DNA from: Opitutales bacterium | Lineage (GTDB): Bacteria; Verrucomicrobiota; Verrucomicrobiia; Opitutales; UBA2987 | Direction: 5' to 3' | NCBI GenBank assembly: GCA_021772555.1 | Contig: JAJFLT010000325.1 | Span: forward strand, 1-11,875 | DNA length: 11,875 nt | In this document: one piece after another, positions 1 to 7,327 of the stretch | Layout of the letters: each line of letters begins with the position of its first letter | Numbering within the stretch: position 1 is the first letter of the stretch | Notes under the pieces: generated by a model | What the model was told of the DNA's origin: nothing | The model's database searches: none | The model's input: the letters and a program-made list of their open reading frames with translations, nothing else | Position numbers and translations under genes: made by a program

Positions 1-1
1 C

Positions 2-652
2 GATTGGGAAGATATGACGATTGACAATTACGGGCACATCATCGTCGGCGATATTGGCAACAATTCACAGGCCCGCCGCGATTTTACGCTTTATTGGGTG
101 CTGGAGCCGAACCCCGTAACTACGCGGATCAACTTTTTAAAGAAGGTTTTCTTCACCTACCCGGATTATCCCGATCCTTCGGAACTACCGGCGAAAATGA
201 GGAATTACGACAGTGAAGGGATTTGGTGGGCGAATGAAAAAGTCTATGTCGTAACAAAGAATCGGAGCGACTCATTAACGCACCTCTATCGTCTGGATTC
301 GGAAAAGCCTTTTGAGGTGAACATACTGACGTATCTGGACTCGTTTGATATTGGTGGAAGAACCACCGCAGCCGCTGCCACGCCGGATGGAACAAAGGTA
401 GTGATCACCACCTACAGGGCGATTTGGTTGTTCGAGGTCGAGCCGGGCAAGGACAACTACTTCGATGGAAAGATTTCATGGCTTCCTATCGATACTTGGG
501 TTCAGGGAGAAAGAATGCAATACGGGCAGAATGAGACCATATGCTTTGATGGCGACAAGCTCGTGATTTCTTCCGGAGAGGGTGCCGAAGTGCCCATCGG
601 AGGGACTTTGTATGAAGTGTCACTAAGCGATCTCATTGTTGTGCAGGAATAA
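2..652 (+). CDS. Unrecognised, probably beta-propeller protein, 5'-truncated by window edge
   Basis: The frame is open from base 2, so the ATG at 14 is probably internal; read from base 2 the protein begins DWEDM, followed by IIVGDIGNN. This DWED(I/M)..D..G...(I/V)GDIG(D/N)N pattern occurs in a family of uncharacterised, often secreted repeat proteins, and it normally lies well inside the chain. The visible 217 residues alternate short beta-like stretches with polar turns (EGIWWANEKVYVVTKN, KVVITTYRAIWLFEV), which suits propeller blades. Near the end a glutamate-containing strand (QNETICFDGDKLVISSGEG) looks like a final blade. I see no catalytic motif and cannot name a function. It ends 93 bp before the sugar block and has no obvious tie to it. 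It could also be a lactonase-like or esterase-like propeller. Confidence 0.7.
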   Translation, partial: DWEDMTIDNYGHIIVGDIGNNSQARRDFTLYWVLEPNPVTTRINFLKKVFFTYPDYPDPSELPAKMRNYDSEGIWWANEKVYVVTKNRSDSLTHLYRLDSEKPFEVNILTYLDSFDIGGRTTAAAATPDGTKVVITTYRAIWLFEVEPGKDNYFDGKISWLPIDTWVQGERMQYGQNETICFDGDKLVISSGEGAEVPIGGTLYEVSLSDLIVVQE

Positions 653-745
653 TCATTCATTGGTCGGCTGGATAACTAGAACGTTGGATGATTTCGAATT
701 TTCATAAGTAAACTAAGTAAGAAGAAATTTGTATTTATAAACGCC

Positions 746-2107
746 ATGAGCCATTTAGCTGTAACAACCATAGCGCGGGAAGCCCTCGAAATGACGGGTA
801 GTCTGCAGGCACTCATCGGAACGGATGAAGGAAACATTCAACCAATCGATAAAGACGCGAGATACCTTAACCATGTATTGCACCTGCCACTGAAAATCGA
901 AACCTGCCGAAAGCTGCGTGATCTCGCAAAATATCTTGGAGTGACGGATCGTTTTAAGGATGTTATAGACACCTTTCACGTACCAGAGGGGGAAACCCCC
1001 GCTGGTTTCCGCTTGAGCTACGTTCTTGATAAGGACCGTGTTGTCCGCGTCGATCTGATCCGGGATATTTCCTATGATAAGAATGGCGAGAAGAGGCCAA
1101 CCAAGATTCTCTTCTCGGCGGACAGCGCGAATCCCTATGAAGTGGCGCCGGTCAGCAACATGCTGGCAAACCTCACCTGCAACCCAGGGATCATCTACGA
1201 TCTGTTCATCAACAACCCGGAAGCGAATGTGGGAGCGAAGTTCAAGACGCGCGATGAAGTGATGGAAGAACTCGGACGGATTCTCGGGCCGGGGGTGGAT
1301 ATCAGTGTTGAATTGAACAATCCGTTTGAGCCGGATTTTGAGAAAATCCTGGAGGAAGTAAGCAAGTTTCGCGAGATGCTTTCACCTTATCGGGTTGTCA
1401 TTAAGGTTCCGCACACCGGCAGCGTAAATGCTGAGAATGTTCATTACTTGCTCAAGGGCGACAAACGCTTTCCGCTGCGGGCAGATGGGGGAAGCACCGA
1501 AGATCGATTAAGGGGCCACAACCTTGCACTGCGCCTTAAGGATCACGGATACCGGATTAATTTCACACTGATGTTCGATCCCTATCAGGCCGCTATGGCA
1601 TTACAGGCGAGGCCATACTTCATCAACAGCTTCGTCCGTCATAGGATGCATCAGAGTGCCGTCATGCGAAAATTGCTCGACCTCTACGCAGTGACCGATG
1701 ATTCCTCCTACCTTGAAGAACTGCGACAGTTCTTACTTTCGGCAGACTATCTCGCGGCAGGAGAGACGGATTTCGATCTCCTTGAAACCCGTAAAATGGC
1801 CAAACGCATTTTAAAGCGACGACGATTCGCGGAGCATGAAGGGGAAGACGGACTAGACGCAGTCAGACACAATTTGAGGATGTTGCGTGGTTGTAACCTG
1901 AATGATACCCGGCTCATCATTTGTAGCATGGAAGGAGAAGATAACTATCCTGACATTCTCGATCTGCTTACCGAGCCTGAGTTCATCGACATGAATGACA
2001 GAGTAGTTATAACTGCGGAGCCGCAGTATCTGGCCAAGTTTACTTCCTGTAATCAGGTCGTTTCCTACCAGAGACGATTCATGAACGCAGCGAAAGGACA
2101 AAAATGA
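746..2107 (+). CDS. Divergent transaldolase-family aldolase with long N-terminal extension
   Basis: Probable Schiff-base class I aldolase of the transaldolase/fructose-6-phosphate aldolase fold, cytosolic, 453 aa against about 220 (FSA) or 320 (TalB). The barrel strands can be followed in order: SADSAN with D126 (strand 1), CNPGII (N146, strand 2), DISVEL (E189, strand 3), VVIKVPHT with candidate Schiff-base lysine K220 (strand 4), INFTLMF (N272, T274, strand 5), YFINSFVRH (strand 6), TRLIICSME (strand 7) and RVVITAEP (strand 8). About 120 residues precede strand 1, and strands 6 and 7 are separated by about 90 residues, roughly double TalB. The usual ISPFVGR phosphate-site motif reads INSFVRH, so the phosphate-binding arginine is shifted or replaced. 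The ATG at 746 has only a distant purine run upstream. It heads a block with an isomerase and a split transketolase. The family is fairly sure; the substrate is unknown. Confidence 0.8.
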   Translation: MSHLAVTTIAREALEMTGSLQALIGTDEGNIQPIDKDARYLNHVLHLPLKIETCRKLRDLAKYLGVTDRFKDVIDTFHVPEGETPAGFRLSYVLDKDRVVRVDLIRDISYDKNGEKRPTKILFSADSANPYEVAPVSNMLANLTCNPGIIYDLFINNPEANVGAKFKTRDEVMEELGRILGPGVDISVELNNPFEPDFEKILEEVSKFREMLSPYRVVIKVPHTGSVNAENVHYLLKGDKRFPLRADGGSTEDRLRGHNLALRLKDHGYRINFTLMFDPYQAAMALQARPYFINSFVRHRMHQSAVMRKLLDLYAVTDDSSYLEELRQFLLSADYLAAGETDFDLLETRKMAKRILKRRRFAEHEGEDGLDAVRHNLRMLRGCNLNDTRLIICSMEGEDNYPDILDLLTEPEFIDMNDRVVITAEPQYLAKFTSCNQVVSYQRRFMNAAKGQK

Positions 2108-2182
2108 ATGGTGCCACGATACAAAGAACAGAATACGGGCAATTGATTCTAAAGAAAACGTCAAAACCAAGGGACTGAATTC

Positions 2183-2629
2183 ATGAAAACTGTTGCACTG
2201 GGATCGGATCCTAACGCCGCCATACTGAAAGATCGCATCAAGGAAAAATTGACTGAACTAGGGTATGACTACACGGACTATGGCAGCGGAGATCCCATCT
2301 ACGCTAATGTAGCCATCGATGTCGCAGAAGCGGTCGCGGCGGGGAAACACGAGCGGGGAATTCTCGTGTGCGGAACCGGTATCGGTGTCTGCATAGCCGC
2401 CAACAAGGTGCCCGGCGCGTATGCGGCCCTTTGCTCCGACGTCTATTCGACCGAGCGGTCAATCAAGAGCAACAATGCCAACATCATGACAATGGGGGCT
2501 CAGGTTCTAGGACCTGAACTGGCGAAAGAGCTGGTTGAAGTCTGGATGAACGCCCGCTATGAACCTGGAGGACGCTCCCAATCCAAGATCGACCGCATCT
2601 ATGAATACGCCCGTAACCATGATTACTGA
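2183..2629 (+). CDS. RpiB/LacA/LacB-family sugar-phosphate isomerase, tetrose-type
   Basis: Aldose-ketose isomerase of the ribose-5-phosphate isomerase B family, 148 aa, which is full length. C63 in the CGTGIGVC motif is the catalytic cysteine that carries the proton between C1 and C2. Some classical RpiB residues are absent: the early Asp-His pair is D9-P10, and the His before the NANV-type motif (E. coli H99) is serine in IKSNNANIMTMG. The strings IYANVA, GILVCGTGIGVCIAANKVPG, YSTERS and GGRSQSKID instead match what I recall of the EryI/DerI branch, which interconverts erythrulose 4-phosphate and erythrose 4-phosphate. An AAGGGA ribosome site lies 8 bp before the ATG. It sits between the transaldolase-like gene and the split transketolase, consistent with a four-carbon intermediate. 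A plain ribose-5-phosphate isomerase is the alternative. Confidence 0.9.
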   Translation: MKTVALGSDPNAAILKDRIKEKLTELGYDYTDYGSGDPIYANVAIDVAEAVAAGKHERGILVCGTGIGVCIAANKVPGAYAALCSDVYSTERSIKSNNANIMTMGAQVLGPELAKELVEVWMNARYEPGGRSQSKIDRIYEYARNHDY

Positions 2630-2651
2630 CTGCCATCGGCCGAGCCACAAA

Positions 2652-3503
2652 ATGAAAAGGTTGACACATGAGGAAAAGCGCGGGTTGAAAAGGACCGCGC
2701 TGAAGCTGCGGCGCAACATTGTGCGCATGATCAAAGCAGGTAAGTCAGGTCATGCGGGGGGCGCTCTTTCAATAGCCGACATACTTGCTGTGCTCTATTT
2801 CAAAGTCATGAGCGTCGATCCGTCGAATCCCGGATGGGAGGACCGCGATAGACTGGTTCTTTCTGCTGGGCATAAATGTCTCGGTCTCTACGCGGCACTG
2901 GCGGAGAAAGGGTTTTTCGAGAAATCGGTTCTCGACACCTACGGGGCCCTCAACTCGCGGCTTCCCGGTCATCCCGATATGTACAAACTTCCCGGTGTGG
3001 AATGCAATACCGGAGCGCTGGGACACGGTCTATCCATATCCGGTGGCATGGCGCTCGGCCTTCGCCTGTCGGGAAAGCAATCGCGGGTTTTCACAATCAT
3101 GGGCGATGGTGAGTTAGCCGAGGGTTCTAACTGGGAAGGGGCCGCCGCCGCCAGCCACCACAAATTGGAGAATCTTCTGGTTTTCATCGATCGCAATGGG
3201 CTTCAAATTTGCGGACCTACGGCAGAAATCATGAACTACGAACCACTGGATCAGCGCTGGGCAAGCTTTGGGTGGAGCGTTCGGGTTATCAATGGTCACG
3301 ACCTGGACATGATTTACGAAAATGCAACCGACATTCCCTTCGAACCTGGAAAACCATCCGTGATTATCGCTGACACGGTCAAAGCAAAGGGGCTTTCTTT
3401 CGCTGAGGGAGTGCTCAAATACCATTACTGGAAAGCGACACCGGAAGAATTATCCGAGGCAGAACGGGACCTCGATGCAATTGAAAGGACCCTTCTCCCA
3501 TGA
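2652..3503 (+). CDS. Transketolase, N-terminal (thiamine diphosphate-binding) subunit
   Basis: First half of a two-gene transketolase that moves two-carbon ketol units between sugar phosphates with thiamine diphosphate and Mg2+. At 283 aa from this ATG it has the usual length for a split N-terminal subunit. It shows KAGKSGHAGG (H34), SAGHKCLGLYA (H74), GALGHGLS (H125) and the diphosphate/metal motif GDGELAEGSNWE starting at G151, ending in DRNGLQ (N182). The frame is open back to 2559, inside the isomerase gene, but those 31 extra residues (MNLEDAPNPRS...) look unlike the family, so the ATG at 2652, 22 bp after the isomerase stop, is preferred. No clear ribosome site precedes it, which suggests translational coupling. 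Its stop overlaps the next start by 4 bp, so the two subunits are probably made in equal amounts. Confidence 0.93.
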   Translation: MKRLTHEEKRGLKRTALKLRRNIVRMIKAGKSGHAGGALSIADILAVLYFKVMSVDPSNPGWEDRDRLVLSAGHKCLGLYAALAEKGFFEKSVLDTYGALNSRLPGHPDMYKLPGVECNTGALGHGLSISGGMALGLRLSGKQSRVFTIMGDGELAEGSNWEGAAAASHHKLENLLVFIDRNGLQICGPTAEIMNYEPLDQRWASFGWSVRVINGHDLDMIYENATDIPFEPGKPSVIIADTVKAKGLSFAEGVLKYHYWKATPEELSEAERDLDAIERTLLP

Positions 3504-4456
3504 CTCAAAAGAATGACCCCATCGCCACTTTTGGTGAAGCCCTTTTGGAGGTCGCCGAAGAGAATCCGGACGTGGTTGCCCTTTCCGCAGACAGCTCCAG
3601 CGGCTCCGGCCTTAAGTTCATCGCCCAGAGGTTTCCCAACCGCCACTTTGAGTTCGGAATCATGGAACAGGGCGTTATCGGCTACGCTGCCGGTCTGGCC
3701 ACAACCGGAAAGATACCCTTCGTCGCGGCGATTGCGCCTTTTGTCACCGCTAGACCGTTCGAGATGGTGCGCAACGACTTGGGATACATGCGCCAAAACG
3801 TAAAACTTGTCGGCCGGTCCGCCGGCATTACCTATTCAGATCTCGGCGCAACTCATCAATCGCTGGACGATATAGCAATCGTGCGGACCATCCCCGGATT
3901 TACCGTTGTCAATCCAGGCGATCCCGAAGACATTGCGCAGGCTACGCATGCGATCGCACAACATCGGGGACCGGTTTACATGAAAATCGGAAAATATCCG
4001 ATGCCCTATCTTCATGGTGCGGACTATCGCTTCGAACTCGGTAAAGCCGCTCTCCTTCGGCAGGGTTCAGATGTTACCCTCATCGGCACTGGCACCGTGC
4101 TTTGTCGCGCCGTTGAGGCAGCGGAACTCCTCGCCCGTAAAGGTATCGAAGCCCGTGTCCTTGATATGCACACCATCAAGCCTCTCGATACGGAAGCGGT
4201 CTTGGCGGCAGCCTCTGAGACTGGTAGAATCGTCACCGTCGAAGAGCACTACATCGCCGGTGGCTTGGGCGGCGCGGTCGCTGAGTTTATGGCAGAAAAT
4301 CTTCCTACGCCCATGAAAAGGATTGGCATCAACGATTGCTTCGCCAGTAACGGCCCCTACGAAGATCTAATCGGCCTCTACGGCTTGCTCGGCCCGCAGA
4401 TCGCCGAAAGCGTGGAGGGCTTTCTGCAGAGTTCCGCCAGTGCCCTTTCCCGATGA
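3500..4456 (+). CDS. Transketolase, C-terminal subunit
   Basis: Second half of the split transketolase, 318 aa, holding the pyrimidine-binding and C-terminal domains. E56 in FEFGIMEQ is the glutamate that activates the thiamine ring, and H119 in LGATHQS matches the conserved active-site histidine. The C-terminal domain starts near residue 190 (LIGTGTVLCRAVEAAELL) and continues through RVLDMHTIKPLD and VTVEEHYIAGGLGGAVAE, as in transketolase and DXS C-terminal domains. The segment that usually reads PVYIRLGR, whose arginine contacts the acceptor phosphate, reads PVYMKIGK here, with lysines at 162 and 165. The ATGA overlap with the N-terminal subunit indicates one enzyme made from two chains. 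This is the last gene before an AT-rich gap, so the first transcript may end here, although I see no terminator. Confidence 0.93.
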   Translation: MTQKNDPIATFGEALLEVAEENPDVVALSADSSSGSGLKFIAQRFPNRHFEFGIMEQGVIGYAAGLATTGKIPFVAAIAPFVTARPFEMVRNDLGYMRQNVKLVGRSAGITYSDLGATHQSLDDIAIVRTIPGFTVVNPGDPEDIAQATHAIAQHRGPVYMKIGKYPMPYLHGADYRFELGKAALLRQGSDVTLIGTGTVLCRAVEAAELLARKGIEARVLDMHTIKPLDTEAVLAAASETGRIVTVEEHYIAGGLGGAVAEFMAENLPTPMKRIGINDCFASNGPYEDLIGLYGLLGPQIAESVEGFLQSSASALSR

Positions 4457-4505
4457 ATCCCATTAACAACCTTTTTTTCGATCAATCAACATGGCCAAAT
4501 AATTA

Positions 4506-4535
4506 TTGGTTGCTATTTTTCTCAAATAATATATA
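4506..4535 (+). promoter_or_regulatory. Candidate promoter upstream of the alcohol dehydrogenase
   Basis: A TTGGTT hexamer (4506-4511) is followed 18 bp later by TATATA (4530-4535), a fair fit to a housekeeping -35/-10 pair; TAATAT at 4527-4532 is an alternative -10 with a 15-bp spacer. The gap from 4457 to 4578 is far richer in A and T than any flanking gene, as expected of a promoter. The -10 lies inside the palindrome at 4529-4548, so a protein bound there would block polymerase. There is no experimental support, and AT-rich DNA gives such matches easily. Confidence 0.4.
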
Positions 4536-4548
4536 GATATCTATATAT
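4529..4548. promoter_or_regulatory. 20-bp perfect palindrome, candidate operator
   Basis: The two strands read the same: ATATATA, then GATATC at the centre (4536-4541), then TATATAT. A second, overlapping inverted repeat is TAGATAT (4534-4540) with ATATCTA (4545-4551) around a 4-bp spacer. Such symmetric AT-rich boxes are typical of dimeric repressors such as GntR or TetR types, and it overlaps the proposed -10. No regulator gene is in the window. It is too weak and AT-rich to be a terminator and has no T-run directly after it. Confidence 0.5.
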
Positions 4549-4578
4549 CTATTGAATCAATGAAAAGAACGAATCTTA

Positions 4579-5751
4579 ATGGTCACCGTTGACCGGTGGA
4601 TCCTCCAATTCAGTATCACGTCAATAGACCCTGCCATGAAAACAAGCAAATTAGAACCAACCGTAAAAACAAGCAAAGTAGCGATATTCCATGCCAAGAA
4701 TCAACCCTTCACGATGGACGAGGTTGAGGTGCCGGAACTTCGAGATGGTGAGATTCTGGTCAGGAACGAATACACGACGCTCTGCCGAAGCGATTTGAAC
4801 ACCTTCACAGGAAAGCGCACTGAGAAGACCCCTACGATTCTTGGGCATGAAATCGTTGGACGAATCGAAGAATTCGGTTTTGGCGCCCGAACGACAGATT
4901 GCCGGGGCGGAGCATTGCAAGTAGGGGATCGAGTTACCTGGGGGATTTATGCTTCCAACCCAAACAGCCCCCTATCGCGGATCGGCATTCCGCAAAAAGG
5001 GGATGGGCTGTTCAAATACGGGCATGAGGAAATCAGGGAAGATAATCATCTCCATGGTGGGCTCAGTGAATACTGCATTCTGCGTAAATTCACTCCGGTA
5101 ATCAAAATCGAAAAACCTCTTCCGCTTCCCGTCATTGCGCTAATCAACTGTTCTGTTGCGACGGTTGCCGGAGCCCTTCGCCTGGCTGGCTCCGTTGAGG
5201 ATCGGACAGTGCTTTTGACGGGAGTGGGAATGCTGGGAATAATTGCCTGTGCTATGTGCAGGGCAGGCAAGGCGAGGAAAATCATCGCCTTGGATATTGA
5301 TGATGAGCGACTAGAGACAGCCCGCAGATTCGGTGTAGACGTCACCTTGAAAATGGGGGAGGAAGGGAGTTCACTGATGGAACGTCTCGTGCCTATGATG
5401 GAAGGAGAGCCAATTCAAGCTGCCCTCGATTTCAGCGGAGTTCCGGAAACGATGGAATCGTCATTATCGCTCCTTGGTATTGGTGGAACTGCCGTATGGG
5501 TGGGAGCAACCTTTCCACAGCGTAGTGTACATATCAACGCGGAAAAAGTTGTTCGCAACCTGCATACAATACGAGGCCTTCATAATTATAATGAAGAGGA
5601 TCTGGTGACTGCGGTTGCCTTTATGGAAAAACACTACACGAACTTTCCTTTTGAAGGGCTCGTTCATGATACTTTTGACCTCGATTCGGTTAACGAATCT
5701 TTTAAATACGCGATTGAGTCGGGAGCTTACCGTGTGGGGGTTCGAATCTAG
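4579..5751 (+). CDS. Zinc-dependent alcohol dehydrogenase, phosphonate-associated type, structural zinc site lost
   Basis: Medium-chain NAD(P)-dependent alcohol dehydrogenase, 390 aa from this ATG. An ATG at 4636 gives 371 aa and a more family-like start; a weak AAAGAA lies before the first and nothing before the second. Catalytic zinc ligands are visible: C69 (TTLCRSDL), H90-E91 (LGHEIVG) and C191 (LINCSVATVAGAL). The nucleotide fold is GVGMLG (215-220), and the second strand ends in acidic residues (ALDID), favouring NAD. GDRVTWGIYAS and LFKYGHE resemble the dehydrogenases repeatedly found beside phosphonate-catabolism genes (TIGR03366-type). In the lobe that normally holds four structural cysteines the sequence reads SNPNSPLSRIGIPQKGD, with none. 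It could act on an aldehyde or alcohol made by the neighbouring enzymes, or on a polyol feeding the sugar block. Confidence 0.88.
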   Translation: MVTVDRWILQFSITSIDPAMKTSKLEPTVKTSKVAIFHAKNQPFTMDEVEVPELRDGEILVRNEYTTLCRSDLNTFTGKRTEKTPTILGHEIVGRIEEFGFGARTTDCRGGALQVGDRVTWGIYASNPNSPLSRIGIPQKGDGLFKYGHEEIREDNHLHGGLSEYCILRKFTPVIKIEKPLPLPVIALINCSVATVAGALRLAGSVEDRTVLLTGVGMLGIIACAMCRAGKARKIIALDIDDERLETARRFGVDVTLKMGEEGSSLMERLVPMMEGEPIQAALDFSGVPETMESSLSLLGIGGTAVWVGATFPQRSVHINAEKVVRNLHTIRGLHNYNEEDLVTAVAFMEKHYTNFPFEGLVHDTFDLDSVNESFKYAIESGAYRVGVRI

Positions 5752-5914
5752 AAAAACATTAACGTTGTGCAAGGATTGGACCATTGAACGGGAGGCAGTT
5801 TTAAGGGTTATCAAGCGAATGATCGTCGATGAAACGCGCGGACATGGTGTTAGAAATAAAAGGTAAAACGAATACAATGAAAGCACGTGGTTATAGGAGA
5901 ATCGGGGATCAGTG

Positions 5915-7273
5915 ATGGCAATTTCAGAAAAAGAATCTTCAGCATCATCGGTGGGTGCCCGCCAGAGCAAGCGCGACTTACGCTATGAGCGATGGCGTTA
6001 TATCGTTTTTGGGATCACCTGGTTGGCTTACTTTGGTTTTTATTTTACCAGAAAATCCTTTCCAATTGCTAAAATCGGCATTCTGGAGGATCCGACTATC
6101 GAAATCACCAAGGCATCAATGGGCCTGATTGATGGACTCTATGGAGTTGCCTATGCCCTCGGGCAATTCATCTGGGGAATGTGCGGAGACAAGTTCGGTC
6201 CCCGCAAAGTGGTGCTGGCCGGAATGTTTTTTTCTGTAATATTTGCGGTGGCTATGGGGATGTCCTCCACTGTGGTTCTTTTCGGAGTGCTCTTTTTTTG
6301 CCAGGGCCTTTGCCAATCCACCGGATGGGCGCCCCTGACCAAGAATGTCAGCTATTGGTTTTCCCGAAAAGAGCGGGGCCGGACTTACGGGTTTTGGGCC
6401 ACTAACTACCCCATCGGAGGAATGGTGGCCAGTGCTTTCGCCGGTTATATGGCCCTGGTTTTTTTGAATTGGCGCTTTGCCTTTTTCATGCCGGCTGCTG
6501 TTCTGGCCATTATTTGGCTGCTGTTTCTGCTTTTGCAGAAAAACCGCCCCGAAGATGTCGGCCTCCCCTCCATAGAAGAGTACCATGAAGAGACAGTGGA
6601 TGTTCTGGACCAGGACGAAACGCCGGAGGAGGAACCGGAAGGATCCTGGAAGGTGATCGGGGAAGTATTCCGCAACCCGGTCATTCTTACCCTGGGGGCA
6701 GTCTATTTTTTAATCAAGCCCACGCGCTATGCCATTCTCTTTTGGGGACCGCTGATGATTAACGATAAGTTGGGAACCAATATCGGGGAATCGGCCATTA
6801 TCAGCGCCGCTTTCGAAGCGGCCGGACCCTTAGGGGTTATCTTTGCCGGTTACGCATCGGACAAATGGTTTCATTCGCGCCGCATACCGGTAATAGTTAC
6901 GGGATTTTCTATTCTCGCCGTAATCCTCCTGTTTTTTAATGGTCTAACGGAGGCGGGGGGAAAGGGAACCATGGTATTGCTCCTGTTTTTCCTGGGGTTT
7001 TTCCTGTTTGGCCCAGATGCCATGGTCAGTTCGGTCTCGGCGGTGGATTTCGGGACAAAAAAGGGCGCCGGATCATCGGCCGGATTGATTAATGGCATGG
7101 GTTCGACCGGGCAGATTCTTGGTTTGTCTTTACCCGGTATCATCTGGGCTCGTTACGGCTGGGGAGTTCTCTTTAATTGCCTGGGAGTGTTTGTTATTTT
7201 AGCGGTCTTGCTCCTTTTACCAAGGTGGAATGCCTTGCCCGCAACCGTGAAAAAAGAAGCAAATTCCGGCTGA
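5915..7273 (+). CDS. OPA-family (GlpT/UhpT-like) MFS organophosphate transporter
   Basis: Inner-membrane transporter with about 12 membrane segments and a charged central loop (about 215-248, rich in D and E). Family marks are FYFTRKSFPIAK after the first helix, GDKFGPRK between helices 2 and 3, and GWAPLTKNVSYWFSRKERGR. Two arginines sit where GlpT has its substrate-phosphate pair (R45, R269): R46 in FTRKSF and R271 in PTRYAILFWGP. Such proteins usually exchange a phosphorylated solute for inorganic phosphate. A phosphonate-bearing substrate is possible, given the phosphonatase-like gene 54 bp downstream. A GTG at 5912 is an equally possible start; AGGAGA lies at 5895-5900 and a GGGGA closer in. 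A 163-bp gap separates it from the dehydrogenase and shows no clear promoter. UhpC-like sensors share this fold, but no two-component genes are near. Confidence 0.9.
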   Translation: MAISEKESSASSVGARQSKRDLRYERWRYIVFGITWLAYFGFYFTRKSFPIAKIGILEDPTIEITKASMGLIDGLYGVAYALGQFIWGMCGDKFGPRKVVLAGMFFSVIFAVAMGMSSTVVLFGVLFFCQGLCQSTGWAPLTKNVSYWFSRKERGRTYGFWATNYPIGGMVASAFAGYMALVFLNWRFAFFMPAAVLAIIWLLFLLLQKNRPEDVGLPSIEEYHEETVDVLDQDETPEEEPEGSWKVIGEVFRNPVILTLGAVYFLIKPTRYAILFWGPLMINDKLGTNIGESAIISAAFEAAGPLGVIFAGYASDKWFHSRRIPVIVTGFSILAVILLFFNGLTEAGGKGTMVLLLFFLGFFLFGPDAMVSSVSAVDFGTKKGAGSSAGLINGMGSTGQILGLSLPGIIWARYGWGVLFNCLGVFVILAVLLLLPRWNALPATVKKEANSG

Positions 7274-7311
7274 CTTCATTTACCTTAACCAACTTAACAT
7301 AACACAAATAT

Positions 7312-7317
7312 AGGAAG
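7312..7317 (+). promoter_or_regulatory. Ribosome binding site of the phosphonatase-like gene
   Basis: AGGAAG lies 10 bp before the ATG at 7328, separated by an A-run. It is one of the clearest ribosome sites in the window and fixes this start. Confidence 0.6.
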
Positions 7318-7327
7318 AAAAAAAATT

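Noticed and set aside
653..745. Promoter and operator upstream of the transaldolase-like gene
   Set aside because: The gap is AT-rich with a TTGGAT and repeated TAAGTAA-like strings, but no convincing -35/-10 pair or palindrome can be assigned.
2559..2651. Upstream extension of the transketolase N-subunit inside the isomerase gene
   Set aside because: The 31 extra residues look like out-of-frame translation of the isomerase end, and no ribosome site supports the start; ATG 2652 gives the usual family length.
746..4456. True sulfoglycolysis (sulfo-transaldolase or sulfo-transketolase) operon
   Set aside because: There is no sulfoquinovosidase, sulfoquinovose isomerase, sulfolactaldehyde or sulfoacetaldehyde enzyme or sulfonate exporter in view, and the nearest C-X cleavage enzyme is phosphonatase-like. 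It stays open if the genes lie outside the window.
2652..4456. Split thiamine enzyme as phosphonopyruvate or sulfopyruvate decarboxylase
   Set aside because: The N-subunit has KAGKSGHAGG, GHGLS and the GDGE...EGSNWE motif of transketolase, and the C-subunit has the transketolase glutamate and C-terminal domain, not the decarboxylase layout.
5464..5970. 168-residue minus-strand frame across the end of the dehydrogenase and the following gap
   Set aside because: Composition is unlike a real protein, it overlaps a confident gene and it has no ribosome site.
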